Of a stretch of DNA of 64,000 bases, positions 23,016 to 31,925 are shown piece after piece (position 1 is the first letter of the stretch; every line of letters starts with the position of its first letter). The stretch comes from Candidatus Wolfebacteria bacterium GW2011_GWE2_44_13 (GTDB lineage: Bacteria; Patescibacteria; Paceibacteria; UBA6257; UBA9933): NCBI GenBank assembly GCA_001000675.1, contig LCHW01000001.1, positions 160,686 through 224,685 on the forward strand, written 5' to 3'. The translations under genes were made by a program, and so were the position numbers. The notes beneath the pieces were generated by a model. It was not told the origin of the DNA and made no database searches. It worked only from the letters and a program-made list of their open reading frames with translations.

Positions 23016-23492
23016 ATGGAGGGAAAAAAAGTTTTTAAAACCGTTTTAATACTATTAGCCTTTGTATTCAGTATTTTAATTGGGCTGGGCATTTATTTTT
23101 TGAATAAAGCCGATGTATCTAGTATCGAGGGTATTTCTGCGGAAGAGGTTCAATCCTTAAACATGGAACAGGTAATAGATTGTGGTTCAGTGGTATCCCC
23201 AGAAACCATTGATTGCAGCGAGAAAAATTTAAAAACTTGCTCTCCCGCAAAAGGAATTATTACACGATATAGTTCTGATGTGGAATTAGAACTTATTGTT
23301 GATGGTTATAATAAGGATAATCTGTGTTCTTACCGCGTTACCGCTCTGCCTTTTCTTGAAGTCGGCGGGATGTATATCAACTGTCTTGTTCCTAGGGCTG
23401 AATTTTCTCAGGTTGTGCAATCTGAGGGTGGTATAAGTAATGTATATTGCCAGGGTACGTTGATTGATTTTATGAACAAAAAAGAGAAGTAA
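23016..23492 (+). CDS. Cys-rich exported protein, paralogue 1
   Basis: A 158-residue protein with one N-terminal membrane anchor (about residues 8-30) and an outside domain with six Cys (from IDCGSV to VYCQGTL). The domain aligns by eye with the C-terminal domain of the next gene: a DCG start, C-xx-AK-I, VDG followed by CxYR, a Cys before the P-R/K segment, and C-x-G-x-x-ID near the end. Even Cys content suggests disulfides outside the membrane. The family is not recognised. Confidence 0.65.
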   Translation: MEGKKVFKTVLILLAFVFSILIGLGIYFLNKADVSSIEGISAEEVQSLNMEQVIDCGSVVSPETIDCSEKNLKTCSPAKGIITRYSSDVELELIVDGYNKDNLCSYRVTALPFLEVGGMYINCLVPRAEFSQVVQSEGGISNVYCQGTLIDFMNKKEK

Positions 23493-23562
23493 GAGGTGCT
23501 TTTGAATCTAGTAACGTTTAAGGTATGGGAAAAATGCTTAACATAATGCTAAAATAAAAAAC

Positions 23563-24255
23563 ATGAAACACCCACATTGTAATCGTTCCCATGCAGCTCA
23601 CTTGTTTTGGTGTCGCGGGTTTGCCCCTGTATTTTTTATTGTCGCTGTCGCGCTTATCGTTGTTGCGGTTGGAAGTGGACTTTATTTTACCGTACAAAAA
23701 AGTCCTGTGGAAAATGTCGCCTTGCCTGTTATGGATGAAGTGATTGATACTATCGCCACAAGTACCGACATTATCGCTACAACTTCAGTTGAGGTAAGTA
23801 GTACTGTTCCTATTGCACAAACAAATACTAAGCCAATAGTTACAACACCTGCTCCGGAAATAAAGAAAGAAGTTCCCGTTCCTACTGCGCCAAAGATTGT
23901 ACCGAGTAAGCCTGTTGATTGCGGAGAGGGGGCTACCGCTGAAACGTGTATGTTTGATCATATTGCTTCGTGTACTGCTGCGAAAGCGATTTTTTCAGAT
24001 GAAGGCACTGGTGTTCGCGTAGAACATACTGTTGATGGATTGGTGGGGGGGGAGTGTCCGTATCGCTCAACAATTATCGCAGCGCCAGAACAATATGCTA
24101 TTCTCGAAGGCCTGAACGTTCAGTGTAACCTTCCGAAGGATCAGCTGCTAAAAGTAATGCAGGCATCTAATGAAACGGAATTGCTACAACTTTGCACTGG
24201 ATCGTATATCGATATCTTACGCCAAGCACGAGGCATGACCGCACCTACTGAATAA
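23563..24255 (+). CDS. Cys-rich exported protein, paralogue 2
   Basis: A 230-residue protein with a membrane segment (about residues 20-46), a Thr/Ser/Pro/Val-rich linker (about 55-120) typical of wall-spanning stalks, and a C-terminal Cys-rich domain related to the preceding gene. A TAAAAT box lies 7 bases before the ATG. The linker would lift the domain away from the membrane. A G run of eight bases at about 24045-24053 lies in the frame and could be prone to slippage. Confidence 0.65.
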   Translation: MKHPHCNRSHAAHLFWCRGFAPVFFIVAVALIVVAVGSGLYFTVQKSPVENVALPVMDEVIDTIATSTDIIATTSVEVSSTVPIAQTNTKPIVTTPAPEIKKEVPVPTAPKIVPSKPVDCGEGATAETCMFDHIASCTAAKAIFSDEGTGVRVEHTVDGLVGGECPYRSTIIAAPEQYAILEGLNVQCNLPKDQLLKVMQASNETELLQLCTGSYIDILRQARGMTAPTE

Positions 24256-24267
24256 GAGAATACTATT

Positions 24268-25434
24268 ATGAAAAAACTTTCTGCATTATACGATCGAAAT
24301 CTTTCCGAAGAAATAGTTATCGTTCGCGTTGATCTTAATATCAATAACAAAACCCTTAAAGAGAAAAAGGCTAACTTACGGGTTACCTCGATTATCCCTA
24401 CGATTCAATTTTTAACAAAGCGAGGAGCAAAAGTCGTATTAGTCAGCCATCGAGGAAGACCCGAAGCAATTAATACTGATGTAAAAGAATTAACACTTAA
24501 GCCGTTTGCTCTGCTCATTGGAAAATTGCTTAAAAAGCCTGTTCAATTTATCCCGCTCGATGCGAAGAACGAAAGGATTATTTCAGAAAAGGATGGTGAA
24601 AAAATTAAGAAAGCTCCTAAAGGGTCCGTGTTTTTATTAGAGAACATGCGATTTTTGGCCGGCGAGGATAAGAATGAAACGAGCACTATTAAACCGCTTG
24701 CCGAGCTGGGCACTTTTTATGTGAACGATGCGTTTGCATTTAGTCATAGAAAGACGGCCTCAATGGTTGCTATTACTAAACTCCTTCCTTCTTGTGCGGG
24801 ATTATTACTTGAAAGCGAGTTGCTCCATCTTGATAGGGCGATGCACAATCACGAGCATCCGCTCGTTGTTATCCTTGGTGGCGCAAAGATGACCGATAAA
24901 ATGGGTTTGATTAAAGGCTTTATCGGGAAGGCAGATTATTTTCTTGCGGGTGGTGGTGTTGCAAATACGTTTATGGCTGCAGATGGCTTACCGATCGGGG
25001 ATTCGATTTATGAAAAGCATATGATTTCGACTGCAAAGAAGATTATGAAATCAAATAAAGTCATCGTACCGTTTGATGTGGTGGTTTCTGAAAGAAGAAT
25101 TGTTGATAATGGCGTCGGGACGACTGATGAGTGGATTGAAATTATTAAATCAGCAAAGACGATTATTTGGAATGGGCCATTGGGCGTTATCGAGGACAAA
25201 CGATTTGCAAAAGGTTCTATTGCCATTGCTAAGGCAATAGCAAAAAGTAAGGCATTTTCTGTTGTGGGTGGAGGAGAAACTTCCCTTGCCTTTGCGGGTA
25301 TTCCGTTAAAGAAAAATACGTTTCTTTCAACAGGCGGTGGTGCTATGTTGGAATATCTTTCCGGTATTAAGTTGCCAGGCATTACCGCATTGCGCATAAA
25401 CGAAAAGAAAAATGAAAAAAGAAAAACAAAGTAA
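24268..25434 (+). CDS. pgk: Phosphoglycerate kinase
   Basis: A 388-residue glycolytic enzyme that makes ATP from 1,3-bisphosphoglycerate. Substrate-binding motifs are present in slightly diverged form: VRVDLNIN (usually RVDFNVP), SHRGRP, LLENMRF and NDAFAFSHR. The nucleotide side has LGGAKMTDK, WNGPLGV, GGGETSLAF (usually GGGDS) and STGGGAMLEYLSG. The start lies 12 bases after the Cys-rich gene, and the 3' end overlaps the DHH gene by 23 bases. Confidence 0.93.
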   Translation: MKKLSALYDRNLSEEIVIVRVDLNINNKTLKEKKANLRVTSIIPTIQFLTKRGAKVVLVSHRGRPEAINTDVKELTLKPFALLIGKLLKKPVQFIPLDAKNERIISEKDGEKIKKAPKGSVFLLENMRFLAGEDKNETSTIKPLAELGTFYVNDAFAFSHRKTASMVAITKLLPSCAGLLLESELLHLDRAMHNHEHPLVVILGGAKMTDKMGLIKGFIGKADYFLAGGGVANTFMAADGLPIGDSIYEKHMISTAKKIMKSNKVIVPFDVVVSERRIVDNGVGTTDEWIEIIKSAKTIIWNGPLGVIEDKRFAKGSIAIAKAIAKSKAFSVVGGGETSLAFAGIPLKKNTFLSTGGGAMLEYLSGIKLPGITALRINEKKNEKRKTK

Positions 25435-26299
25435 GAATAGTATAGAGCAGGATATTGTTGTGCTCTATCATAATGGCTGCCACGATGGGTTTGGTGGAGC
25501 ATGGGCAGCGTGGAAAAAATTTAAAAACAAGGCGCTCTATGTTGGCGTTGAACATGGGAAAGATATTCCTGCAGGGCTTGTAGATAAAGATATCTATTGT
25601 ATTGATTTTTGCTATAACGAGGAGGTGATGAGCTCCTTGCTCGCAGTTAATAACAAGGTGGTCGTACTTGACCACCATTTTAGCCAACGCGATGTTGTGG
25701 GAATTTCAACTGAGCATGTGTATGATAATGATCGTTCTGGGTCTGTTATTGCGTGGCAATATTTTTTCCCGAAGGAAGCGGTGCCTAAATTGCTAAAACA
25801 TATCCAAGATGTAGATCTTTGGAAATTTAACGTTCCGCATACAAAGGAGTTGATGTCAGCACTTGATGAATATGAGTTTGATTTTAAGGTATGGAATAAA
25901 ATAGCAGCAGCGTTTGAAGATAAGGAGTTAATCAAAAAATATCTTGAAGCAGGCAGGACAATTTTGAAATATAATGAACGAATTATTGAACGATTAGTTC
26001 GCCATGCTGAACATGTTGTGTTTGAGGGTGTAGATGCCTATGCGATAAATGTGCCGTTACTTGAGTCAGAGATTGGGAATTGGATCGTAGAGCATAAAAA
26101 AGCAGTTGCAATTATGTGGGCATACAAAGGTGGGGGGGTAAAAGTTTCCTTACGATCGGATGGGAAAACAGATGTTTCAGCGCTTGCGCAACGATACGGT
26201 GGGGGAGGACATAAAGCAGCGGCCGGCTTTGCTTTTGATGTGAATGTAACGTTCCCTTGGGTAAAGCAGGTTACTAAAAAGAAAAGTCCTATCGTTTGA
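25412..26299 (+). CDS. DHH/DHHA1 family phosphoesterase
   Basis: A 295-residue protein overlapping pgk. The motifs HNGCHDGFGGAWA, CIDFCYN and VLDHHFSQ (the DHH signature) form the metal site. The C-terminal DHHA1 domain carries RYGGGGHKAAAGF. Relatives act as nanoRNase/pAp phosphatases or exopolyphosphatases; the exact substrate cannot be told from sequence. The overlap suggests co-expression with pgk. Confidence 0.85.
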   Translation: MKKEKQSKNSIEQDIVVLYHNGCHDGFGGAWAAWKKFKNKALYVGVEHGKDIPAGLVDKDIYCIDFCYNEEVMSSLLAVNNKVVVLDHHFSQRDVVGISTEHVYDNDRSGSVIAWQYFFPKEAVPKLLKHIQDVDLWKFNVPHTKELMSALDEYEFDFKVWNKIAAAFEDKELIKKYLEAGRTILKYNERIIERLVRHAEHVVFEGVDAYAINVPLLESEIGNWIVEHKKAVAIMWAYKGGGVKVSLRSDGKTDVSALAQRYGGGGHKAAAGFAFDVNVTFPWVKQVTKKKSPIV

Positions 26300-26347
26300 C
26301 ACAATAACCGTTCTCGTGTATGACTGGTAGCAGTTGTGTGGAGTGAT

Positions 26348-26765
26348 AAGTCGGTAGAGGGGCGATTACTCTTTTGCTTCGGCAAAGGGGAGGAAGGTCC
26401 GGACACTCATTCGTCCCATCAATTAAATCAATGTCTTGTGGTGACGGTTGAAGCAACCGCGCTACCGCTTCGTGTTGCTATGAGATGTTGGTTTAATTGG
26501 TGGGAGGTCTAACAAGGTAGCGGCTAACAGCCGTCGGGAGCAATCCCCGAGGTGCGAGCAGAGACGTCGTAATTCGAAAGGGTTACGAGCTCCGCAAGGA
26601 GTAGCTCTTATGGAAACATAGGAGGTGAAACGGCTAAATCCTTACCGAGTGCAAGGTCGTACTCCAATAGCAATATTGGTGGGTACCGCACGAACTCTTG
26701 GAGTAATCCAGGGTCCAGATAAATTATCGTCGAGACACAGAATCCGGCCTATTATCTACCGATTT
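26348..26765 (+). ncRNA. rnpB: RNase P RNA
   Basis: The ~418-nt region contains the conserved core GAGGAAGGTCCGGACAC (about 26390) and, at the 3' end, ACAGAATCCGGCCTA, which pair as P4. The ends pair as P1: AAGTCGGTAGA (26348-26358) with TCTACCGATTT (26755-26765). The AAAGGGTTACGAG and GGTGAAACGGCTAAATCC blocks match other conserved regions. It processes the 5' ends of tRNAs. The usual AAGTCCGG reads AGGTCCGG here. Confidence 0.92.
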
Positions 26766-26795
26766 ATTCTTCTATATAACTAATGCCGTTTAAAT

Positions 26796-26828
26796 AAAAA
26801 CAGCTTATCAATTGATAAGCTGTTTTTT
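26796..26828. terminator. Bidirectional terminator between rnpB and Nramp gene
   Basis: The palindrome AACAGCTTATCAATTGATAAGCTGTT is flanked by an A run and a T run, serving both converging transcripts. Confidence 0.85.
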
Positions 26829-26830
26829 AT

Positions 26831-28186
26831 TTAGATAAATGATGCGAGCAATGCGATGGCAAAACCGCTCATAACTACAAATGCGATACCGAGCAATGTT
26901 TTTGAGAGAGGGCCGCTTTTGTATTCGCCCATAACATCTTCGCGACCTGCAATCCGCATAATAAGAAAAATGAGTGGGACCGCGGCGATGCCATTAAACA
27001 CGGCGGTGAACACAAGCGCCTTAATGGGGTTGAATCCCAAAAAATTGAATAGGAGCCCCGCGATTGTTCCAAAGACAATGACCAGGTAAAAGTTTCTCGA
27101 TTGCTTAAACTTGCGGTATAGCCCTTCGCGCCAGTTAAATGTTTCTGCTACCGCATAGGCTGATGACCCGGCAAGCACAGGAATGCTTTGTAGACCGATG
27201 CCGATAATGCCAACGGCGAAGATCATTTTTGCTAAGAAGCCGGCATTGGGAAATGTTTGTACGAGCGGCTCTAGTGCCTTTGCCGCATCGGCTGCCGTTT
27301 CGATATTCAGAGTGCCTGCTTGATGAAACACAACCGCACCCACCACGATGATAAACCATGCGGTGACGTTGGAGAACAGCATACCAATAAATGTGTCGAT
27401 ACGCAGGTACTTCAGATAGGCCTTTGATATTTTCGGAACGCCACCTCGTTGTGGCAAACGTTTGCTTGCAATCTCATCTTCTACAACGTTGCTTGTCTGC
27501 CAGAAAAATAGATAGGGAGAAATCGTTGTTCCGAAGATAGCAACGATGATGTAGAGAAACGATTTACTGAGCTCGATGCGGGGAGTGAAAGTTGCCTTAA
27601 TCGCTTCCCACCAGGGGACATTGATCATGAACGCTGTGATAAAATAAGCGAACAGCGCCAAGGATAGCCACTTGAGAATACGGATGTAGGTGCGATAGGA
27701 GATTAACACTTCTAGGAGGATGATGAGCAACGCAAAGATTACCGCCAACAATGAAAAGGGAAGTGTGGGAAAGATTAACTTAGTACTGGCAGCCATCGCA
27801 CCGATATCGGATCCAATGTTGAGCGTGTTTGCCGCTACAACTAAAAACACTACGGGATAGAGGATCTTTTTTGGATAGTGTTCCCGAACTACGGCAGCAA
27901 GTCCTTTACCGGTGACCGCACCGATACGCATACACGCTTCCTGTACCGCGGTCATTAACGGCAGCGTAAAAAGCATTGTCCAGGGAATGGTAAATCCGAA
28001 CTGTGCTCCTGCCTGTGAGTAGGTCGCGATGCCCGATGGGTCGTCATCGGCTGCACCAGTCACGATACCTGGTCCAAGGAGGCGTAGTAGGCGACTAATC
28101 TTTTTGGGACGTTTCTTCTTGACCGTTGTGCCTAGTTCTTTTTGCTGCTCTGCTTCGTGAATTATTTCATCGGGGAACTGAACCAT
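26831..28186 (-). CDS. Nramp-family metal transporter, non-canonical site
   Basis: A 451-residue polytopic inner-membrane protein of the Nramp (SLC11) fold with about eleven membrane segments. The TM1 motif is DDDPSG (residues 47-52), where manganese/iron transporters have DPGN. The TM6 region is GTTISPYLFFWQ, not the usual MPHN/MxxH. This matches a divergent clade whose ion preference (Mg2+, Mn2+ or other) cannot be inferred from the canonical site. The N-terminal 30 residues are charged and cytoplasmic. It is monocistronic, converging on rnpB. Confidence 0.88.
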   Translation of the reverse strand: MVQFPDEIIHEAEQQKELGTTVKKKRPKKISRLLRLLGPGIVTGAADDDPSGIATYSQAGAQFGFTIPWTMLFTLPLMTAVQEACMRIGAVTGKGLAAVVREHYPKKILYPVVFLVVAANTLNIGSDIGAMAASTKLIFPTLPFSLLAVIFALLIILLEVLISYRTYIRILKWLSLALFAYFITAFMINVPWWEAIKATFTPRIELSKSFLYIIVAIFGTTISPYLFFWQTSNVVEDEIASKRLPQRGGVPKISKAYLKYLRIDTFIGMLFSNVTAWFIIVVGAVVFHQAGTLNIETAADAAKALEPLVQTFPNAGFLAKMIFAVGIIGIGLQSIPVLAGSSAYAVAETFNWREGLYRKFKQSRNFYLVIVFGTIAGLLFNFLGFNPIKALVFTAVFNGIAAVPLIFLIMRIAGREDVMGEYKSGPLSKTLLGIAFVVMSGFAIALLASFI

Positions 28187-28251
28187 AGTATAAAATGTGT
28201 TGTTGCTTGAATGCGTTGTTATATATGGAACAAGTATACAGGGAAATTAAA

Positions 28252-28281
28252 TAAAAAAATACCGATTCTTGCGAATCGGTA
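28252..28281 (-). terminator. Terminator of the RRM gene
   Basis: TACCGATTC-TTGC-GAATCGGTA with an A run on its left, i.e. a T run for the minus-strand transcript. Confidence 0.85.
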
Positions 28282-28295
28282 CCTTTCCGGTTTAC

Positions 28296-28631
28296 TTAGT
28301 AACCTCCACGGTTTCCACCGCCGAAGCCTCCTCGTCCACCACGATCACCACCACGATCGAAGTCACGGCGCGGTGCGCGTTCCTCCATCGGGCGAGCAAC
28401 GTTTACAGTCAAAGAACGTCCTTCGAAGTCCTTTCCGTTAAACATGTCGATCGCTTTCTCAGCTTCATCATCTGAAGCCATTTCTACGAAGCCGAAACCC
28501 TTTGAGCGGCCAGTCATCTTATCGATGATGATCATAGCTGATTCAACGGTTCCTGCCTGTGAAAACAAGTCATTCAATGCGTCCTGAGTTGTCGAGTACG
28601 GCAACCCACCTACGTATAATTTTTTGCCCAT
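28296..28631 (-). CDS. RRM RNA-binding protein with Gly-rich tail
   Basis: A 111-residue protein. One RRM spans residues 4-80, with RNP2 LYVGGL (5-10) and RNP1 KGFGFVEM (44-51). The tail (about 84-111) is rich in Gly, Arg and Asp, like plant and cyanobacterial glycine-rich RNA-binding proteins. Such proteins bind single-stranded RNA and are often cold-induced. The minus-strand upstream region of over 200 bases is long for this genome and could be a regulatory leader. Confidence 0.93.
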   Translation of the reverse strand: MGKKLYVGGLPYSTTQDALNDLFSQAGTVESAMIIIDKMTGRSKGFGFVEMASDDEAEKAIDMFNGKDFEGRSLTVNVARPMEERAPRRDFDRGGDRGGRGGFGGGNRGGY

Positions 28632-28866
28632 TTTTTTGAGATAGTATATTTAATTCCGTAAGTCGACCCTTCTCGTAGGCCTCGAGAGCGCATAAAACAA
28701 AAACGTTTTACCTTCATTATCCACATCCGCTACAGCAGTTCGGGATTGGAAGCAAACTGAGAAAACTTACTGAGAACAGTATACTACATACCTTTTAAAA
28801 GCACAATAGCCATGCCATAACCTTCAGTTTCTTGCAAATCCACAGAAATACAGTATGCTTCGGTAT
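28632..28866 (-). other. Intergenic region, possible RRM 5' leader
   Basis: There is no gene in this 235-bp divergent spacer. On the minus strand a GTATACT-like -10 lies around 28775-28785, which would give the RRM mRNA a leader of roughly 140 nt, including CTCGAGGCCTACGAGAAGG. No clear riboswitch fold was recognised. Confidence 0.35.
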
Positions 28867-29589
28867 ATGGAATCCATTGAATATCCCATTCGTATCAATA
28901 AGTATCTTGCACTAAAGCAGATTGCCAGCAGGCGCGAAGCTGACCGGCTTATTCAGGATAAGCAAATCCGTATCAATGGCAAAGTTGCTATTGTAGGGGA
29001 TAAGGTGCAAAAAGGAGATTCTGTGGAGGTTGGCAGCGGCGCAAAGGCACTTGCGAAAAAACGCATCTACCTCGCTTTTTGTAAGCCGGAGGGTATCGTG
29101 ACGCATAGTCCAGAACGAGGACAACGAAGCATTGCTGATATCTTTGATTTTGGTGAGCGTATATTTCCAATCGGTCGTCTCGACAAAGATTCTCGCGGGT
29201 TAATTATTCTTACGAATGACGGACGTATTACGGATAAGTTGTTAAACCCTGATAGTGGACATGAGAAAGAATATATCATTCGCGTTGATAAAACGGTTAA
29301 CCCAGAGTTTATTGATGCTATGCGAAAAGGCGTAAAGCTTGATGATGGCTATGTAACAAAAAAATGTGTTGTTGAATCAACGGGTGCAAAGCAGTTTCGC
29401 ATTATCTTGAAAGAAGGAAAAAAACGACAAATTCGTCGTATGTGCGAAGCACTCGGATACGAGGTGACGGATCTGTTGCGTATCCGCATTATGGATGTCC
29501 GATTGCGTGATTTACGTGCGGGTGAGTTTCGCCAATTGAAAGGCGCCGAACTGCAAACATTTTTGCAGGGGATTGGGATGAAAGAATAA
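28867..29589 (+). CDS. S4-domain pseudouridine synthase (RsuA/RluB/RluF family)
   Basis: About 240 residues. The N-terminal S4 RNA-binding domain (RINKYLALKQIASRREADRLI) is followed by the catalytic domain with IGRLDKDSRGL, whose first Asp is the nucleophile. The motif KEGKKRQIRRMCEALGY is typical of this family. It isomerises a uridine in rRNA (23S more likely than 16S). ATG 28867 is preferred: TATGCT (28854-28859) ends 7 bases before it. The in-frame ATG at 28855 overlaps that box. Confidence 0.9.
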   Translation: MESIEYPIRINKYLALKQIASRREADRLIQDKQIRINGKVAIVGDKVQKGDSVEVGSGAKALAKKRIYLAFCKPEGIVTHSPERGQRSIADIFDFGERIFPIGRLDKDSRGLIILTNDGRITDKLLNPDSGHEKEYIIRVDKTVNPEFIDAMRKGVKLDDGYVTKKCVVESTGAKQFRIILKEGKKRQIRRMCEALGYEVTDLLRIRIMDVRLRDLRAGEFRQLKGAELQTFLQGIGMKE

Positions 29590-29596
29590 TATCTAT

Positions 29597-29634
29597 AAAA
29601 AGCCCTGCACTTATTTGGTGCAGGGCTTTTTATA
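29597..29634. terminator. Bidirectional terminator
   Basis: A 10-bp stem AGCCCTGCAC / GTGCAGGGCT flanked by AAAA and TTTT, between converging genes. Confidence 0.85.
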
Positions 29635-29643
29635 GCGAATACC

Positions 29644-30369
29644 TTACTTACATTTAATGAATTTATCGTGATAGCGCAGCATCATGATATTAATAGCGAT
29701 GAATGCGAGGAGCGTTATTGGTCCGACAAAGATAAGCGCGATTAATATCCATGGCTCGAGATTAAGAACGAGCAGCGTTATTAAAAGCAATGTAATGATA
29801 ATCGATAAAAGTATGCTGAAATTGATCGCTGAATGGAGTGGAGCAGGGGCCTTCTTTTCATACTTATACGTCAAATATGAATGGGGCATGCTGAAGCAGA
29901 GAGCACTCGTTATAATGAAGAATGTTATAAAAAGAGGGAATGATGAAATAGTTTGTGTGATTACATCAGCAATCGGCATGTAATCCATAAAACGAACGAT
30001 TCCAGGGTATTCCATCGCTGTGTATTTGTGTGCTATCGCATAAAAGTATGCAATAGCGGGGAATATAATCAAAAGAAATGCGAGTGCGATTGCTTCGTAT
30101 GCAAGAATTAATTTTTGCGTCTCAACAGTTCTTGGGGTGAACTGTTTCGGCAAGCAGATAATTCGTTCTCGTATGGTTCGAAAATTAATAAGCGCAAAAA
30201 AGAGTATGGTTATGATATATGCCCATGTTGGATGGAATGCGATTACATCAACGAGCGGAGCGATTGCCTGAATAGGGGAAAGCTCCCGTATTAAAACGGC
30301 TGCGCTGTGAATAATCATTGCGGCAAGAATGCCGAGGAGAAGTGGGTTTATTTTTGAGTTACTGTACAT
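29644..30369 (-). CDS. Six-TM membrane protein, unknown function
   Basis: A 241-residue protein with about six hydrophobic segments: residues ~9-28, ~48-62, ~85-110, a pair near ~140-165, and two closely spaced near ~185-225. It has no recognised domain. It is the last gene of a minus-strand operon (membrane protein, NUDIX, this gene), lying 12 bases after the NUDIX stop. Confidence 0.65.
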   Translation of the reverse strand: MYSNSKINPLLLGILAAMIIHSAAVLIRELSPIQAIAPLVDVIAFHPTWAYIITILFFALINFRTIRERIICLPKQFTPRTVETQKLILAYEAIALAFLLIIFPAIAYFYAIAHKYTAMEYPGIVRFMDYMPIADVITQTISSFPLFITFFIITSALCFSMPHSYLTYKYEKKAPAPLHSAINFSILLSIIITLLLITLLVLNLEPWILIALIFVGPITLLAFIAINIMMLRYHDKFIKCK

Positions 30370-30381
30370 GCCTATATTCGT

Positions 30382-30897
30382 CTACGTGTTATTAAATAAT
30401 GATATCGTTTTTGCGACCTCGTCCGCAATACCTTCGATACAATTGTACGCTTGTATCTCCTGTTCGTCGACCCATGCGTAATCGGTAAACGCGCCTTTTT
30501 CTAGTACTACGTCCCCACTCTTGTATTTTGCAGCGAATTTTACTAATACTACGGGTATCTCGTCGGGACGCACAAAGGAAACGCTGTTGATATATGAGAG
30601 GGTTGGTTCGATTTCAATACCTGCTTCTTCAAATACTTCTCGACACAGTAAGCTCTCGACAGAGTTTTCAAAATCAATAACATCCCCATTCATGCGCGTC
30701 GGGTTGGTTATGTCGAGATCATTCCACTCAAGCTTTCCTCCTGGGACAGCGTATTTCCCCGGATGTACTTTTTCTCGCTCGTCACGTTTTAGAATAAGAC
30801 ATTTACCATCTGCTTCGCGAAACACAACAACGTTTGCTACAAAGTAGAAAAGTTTATCTTGCTTTGCATTTGTTATGCTAATTTTTTCTGCCTTCAT
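30382..30897 (-). CDS. NUDIX hydrolase
   Basis: A 171-residue protein. The NUDIX helix is seen in REVFEEAGIE (the core REUxEExGU), preceded by GGKLEW about 35 residues earlier. In typical NUDIX proteins these are ~15 residues apart, so the loop carries an insert of ~20 residues (DITNPTRMNGDVIDF). The family hydrolyses nucleoside diphosphates linked to another moiety; the substrate is unknown here. It overlaps the upstream membrane-protein gene by 4 bases (ATGA type), indicating tight coupling. Confidence 0.85.
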   Translation of the reverse strand: MKAEKISITNAKQDKLFYFVANVVVFREADGKCLILKRDEREKVHPGKYAVPGGKLEWNDLDITNPTRMNGDVIDFENSVESLLCREVFEEAGIEIEPTLSYINSVSFVRPDEIPVVLVKFAAKYKSGDVVLEKGAFTDYAWVDEQEIQAYNCIEGIADEVAKTISLFNNT

Positions 30898-31529
30898 ACG
30901 GTTTCTTTTTTAGGGAATTTAAGAGTGATAAGGAATATTCCAAATACTTTATCATGGAGATATTGCCAGAACCGTTTTGCACGACGATACATAAGAACGG
31001 CAATTGCGATTGAGAGTATCCATACTGCAAGCATTGCATGTGTATATGAAAATACGAGGAAGTAACTTAAGAAGAGTGTTTCGATGAGAAGCGTGGTAAA
31101 CCATCCTCTATAGAGATTATAATATGCGCTAAATGTTTCTACTTGGCTTGTTGTATCTTTTGCTGTTGCGAATATATAACAAAGGCTCCATAGATGATCG
31201 GGTTTCTTTTCCTGATAGGGTTGTTCGAAATATGACTCAGCTTCTTTTAAGAGTAATGCTTCATGAGGAAGATATGCCAACTTCGATTCCCAGTCGAGCA
31301 GGGGGATTATCGGGATATCGCGTATTGCGTTTGAAATACCATGGATAACGTGCCCGAGAAAATAAGAAATTACGAGCCACACGAGCGCCGAGCCGAGGTC
31401 TACGGTAGGGATGGGCATCGTGAAAAAATAAACCATGTTGAATACGATAACAATAGTTGCAATCGCTCCAACCATAAGAAAACTAATTTGATCGAATAAG
31501 CTTGTTTTGGGGAATGTTTTTGTATCCAT
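30894..31529 (-). CDS. Four-TM membrane protein coupled to NUDIX
   Basis: A 211-residue protein with two N-terminal membrane segments (about 16-36 and 45-62), a central hydrophilic region (about 70-130) and two C-terminal segments (about 135-180), ending in a basic tail. It begins with LFDQISFLMVGA, a pattern I associate with short membrane proteins of unknown role. It is the first gene of the minus-strand operon with NUDIX. Confidence 0.65.
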   Translation of the reverse strand: MDTKTFPKTSLFDQISFLMVGAIATIVIVFNMVYFFTMPIPTVDLGSALVWLVISYFLGHVIHGISNAIRDIPIIPLLDWESKLAYLPHEALLLKEAESYFEQPYQEKKPDHLWSLCYIFATAKDTTSQVETFSAYYNLYRGWFTTLLIETLFLSYFLVFSYTHAMLAVWILSIAIAVLMYRRAKRFWQYLHDKVFGIFLITLKFPKKETV

Positions 31530-31609
31530 AGATGTATATAGTATACCATGCCTGAAAAATTTTAGGACTTTTATGGATATGCTAGGGGGCGCTGTGATAT
31601 ACTATGCAT

Positions 31610-31828
31610 ATGAATACGCAAAAATTTATCATTGGATTGATTATTGGATTAGTGTTAGCGGGAGCAGTTTGGTATGGTCTGCATAATGAGGGGAGCACAG
31701 AAGAAATGCTAAATGAGCAGGCATCGACAACTGTAACGCCAACAGGTATGGCAGGTTCGACACCATTTGCTTTGCCGACAGATGGACCACGTACGACACC
31801 ACCAACATCACCTCCACCACAAGAATAA
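31610..31828 (+). CDS. Small TM protein with Thr/Pro tail
   Basis: A 72-residue protein: a membrane segment (about residues 5-23), then an extracellular Thr/Ser/Pro-rich tail. ATG 31610 is preferred because TATACT (31598-31603) ends 6 bases before it; the ATG at 31604 directly abuts that box. It is followed by a hairpin terminator. Function unknown. Confidence 0.6.
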   Translation: MNTQKFIIGLIIGLVLAGAVWYGLHNEGSTEEMLNEQASTTVTPTGMAGSTPFALPTDGPRTTPPTSPPPQE

Positions 31829-31833
31829 AAAAC

Positions 31834-31858
31834 AAGCGCCTTATGAGGCGCCTTTTTT
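31834..31858 (+). terminator. Terminator after gene 31610
   Basis: AAGCGCC-TTATGA-GGCGCCTT followed by a T run. Confidence 0.8.
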
Positions 31859-31925
31859 ATTAGTATGTGTGAATTCGTTTTTATGACTAGTTGGTATGTG
31901 TAGTGCTATTTGGTATCATGGTTCT

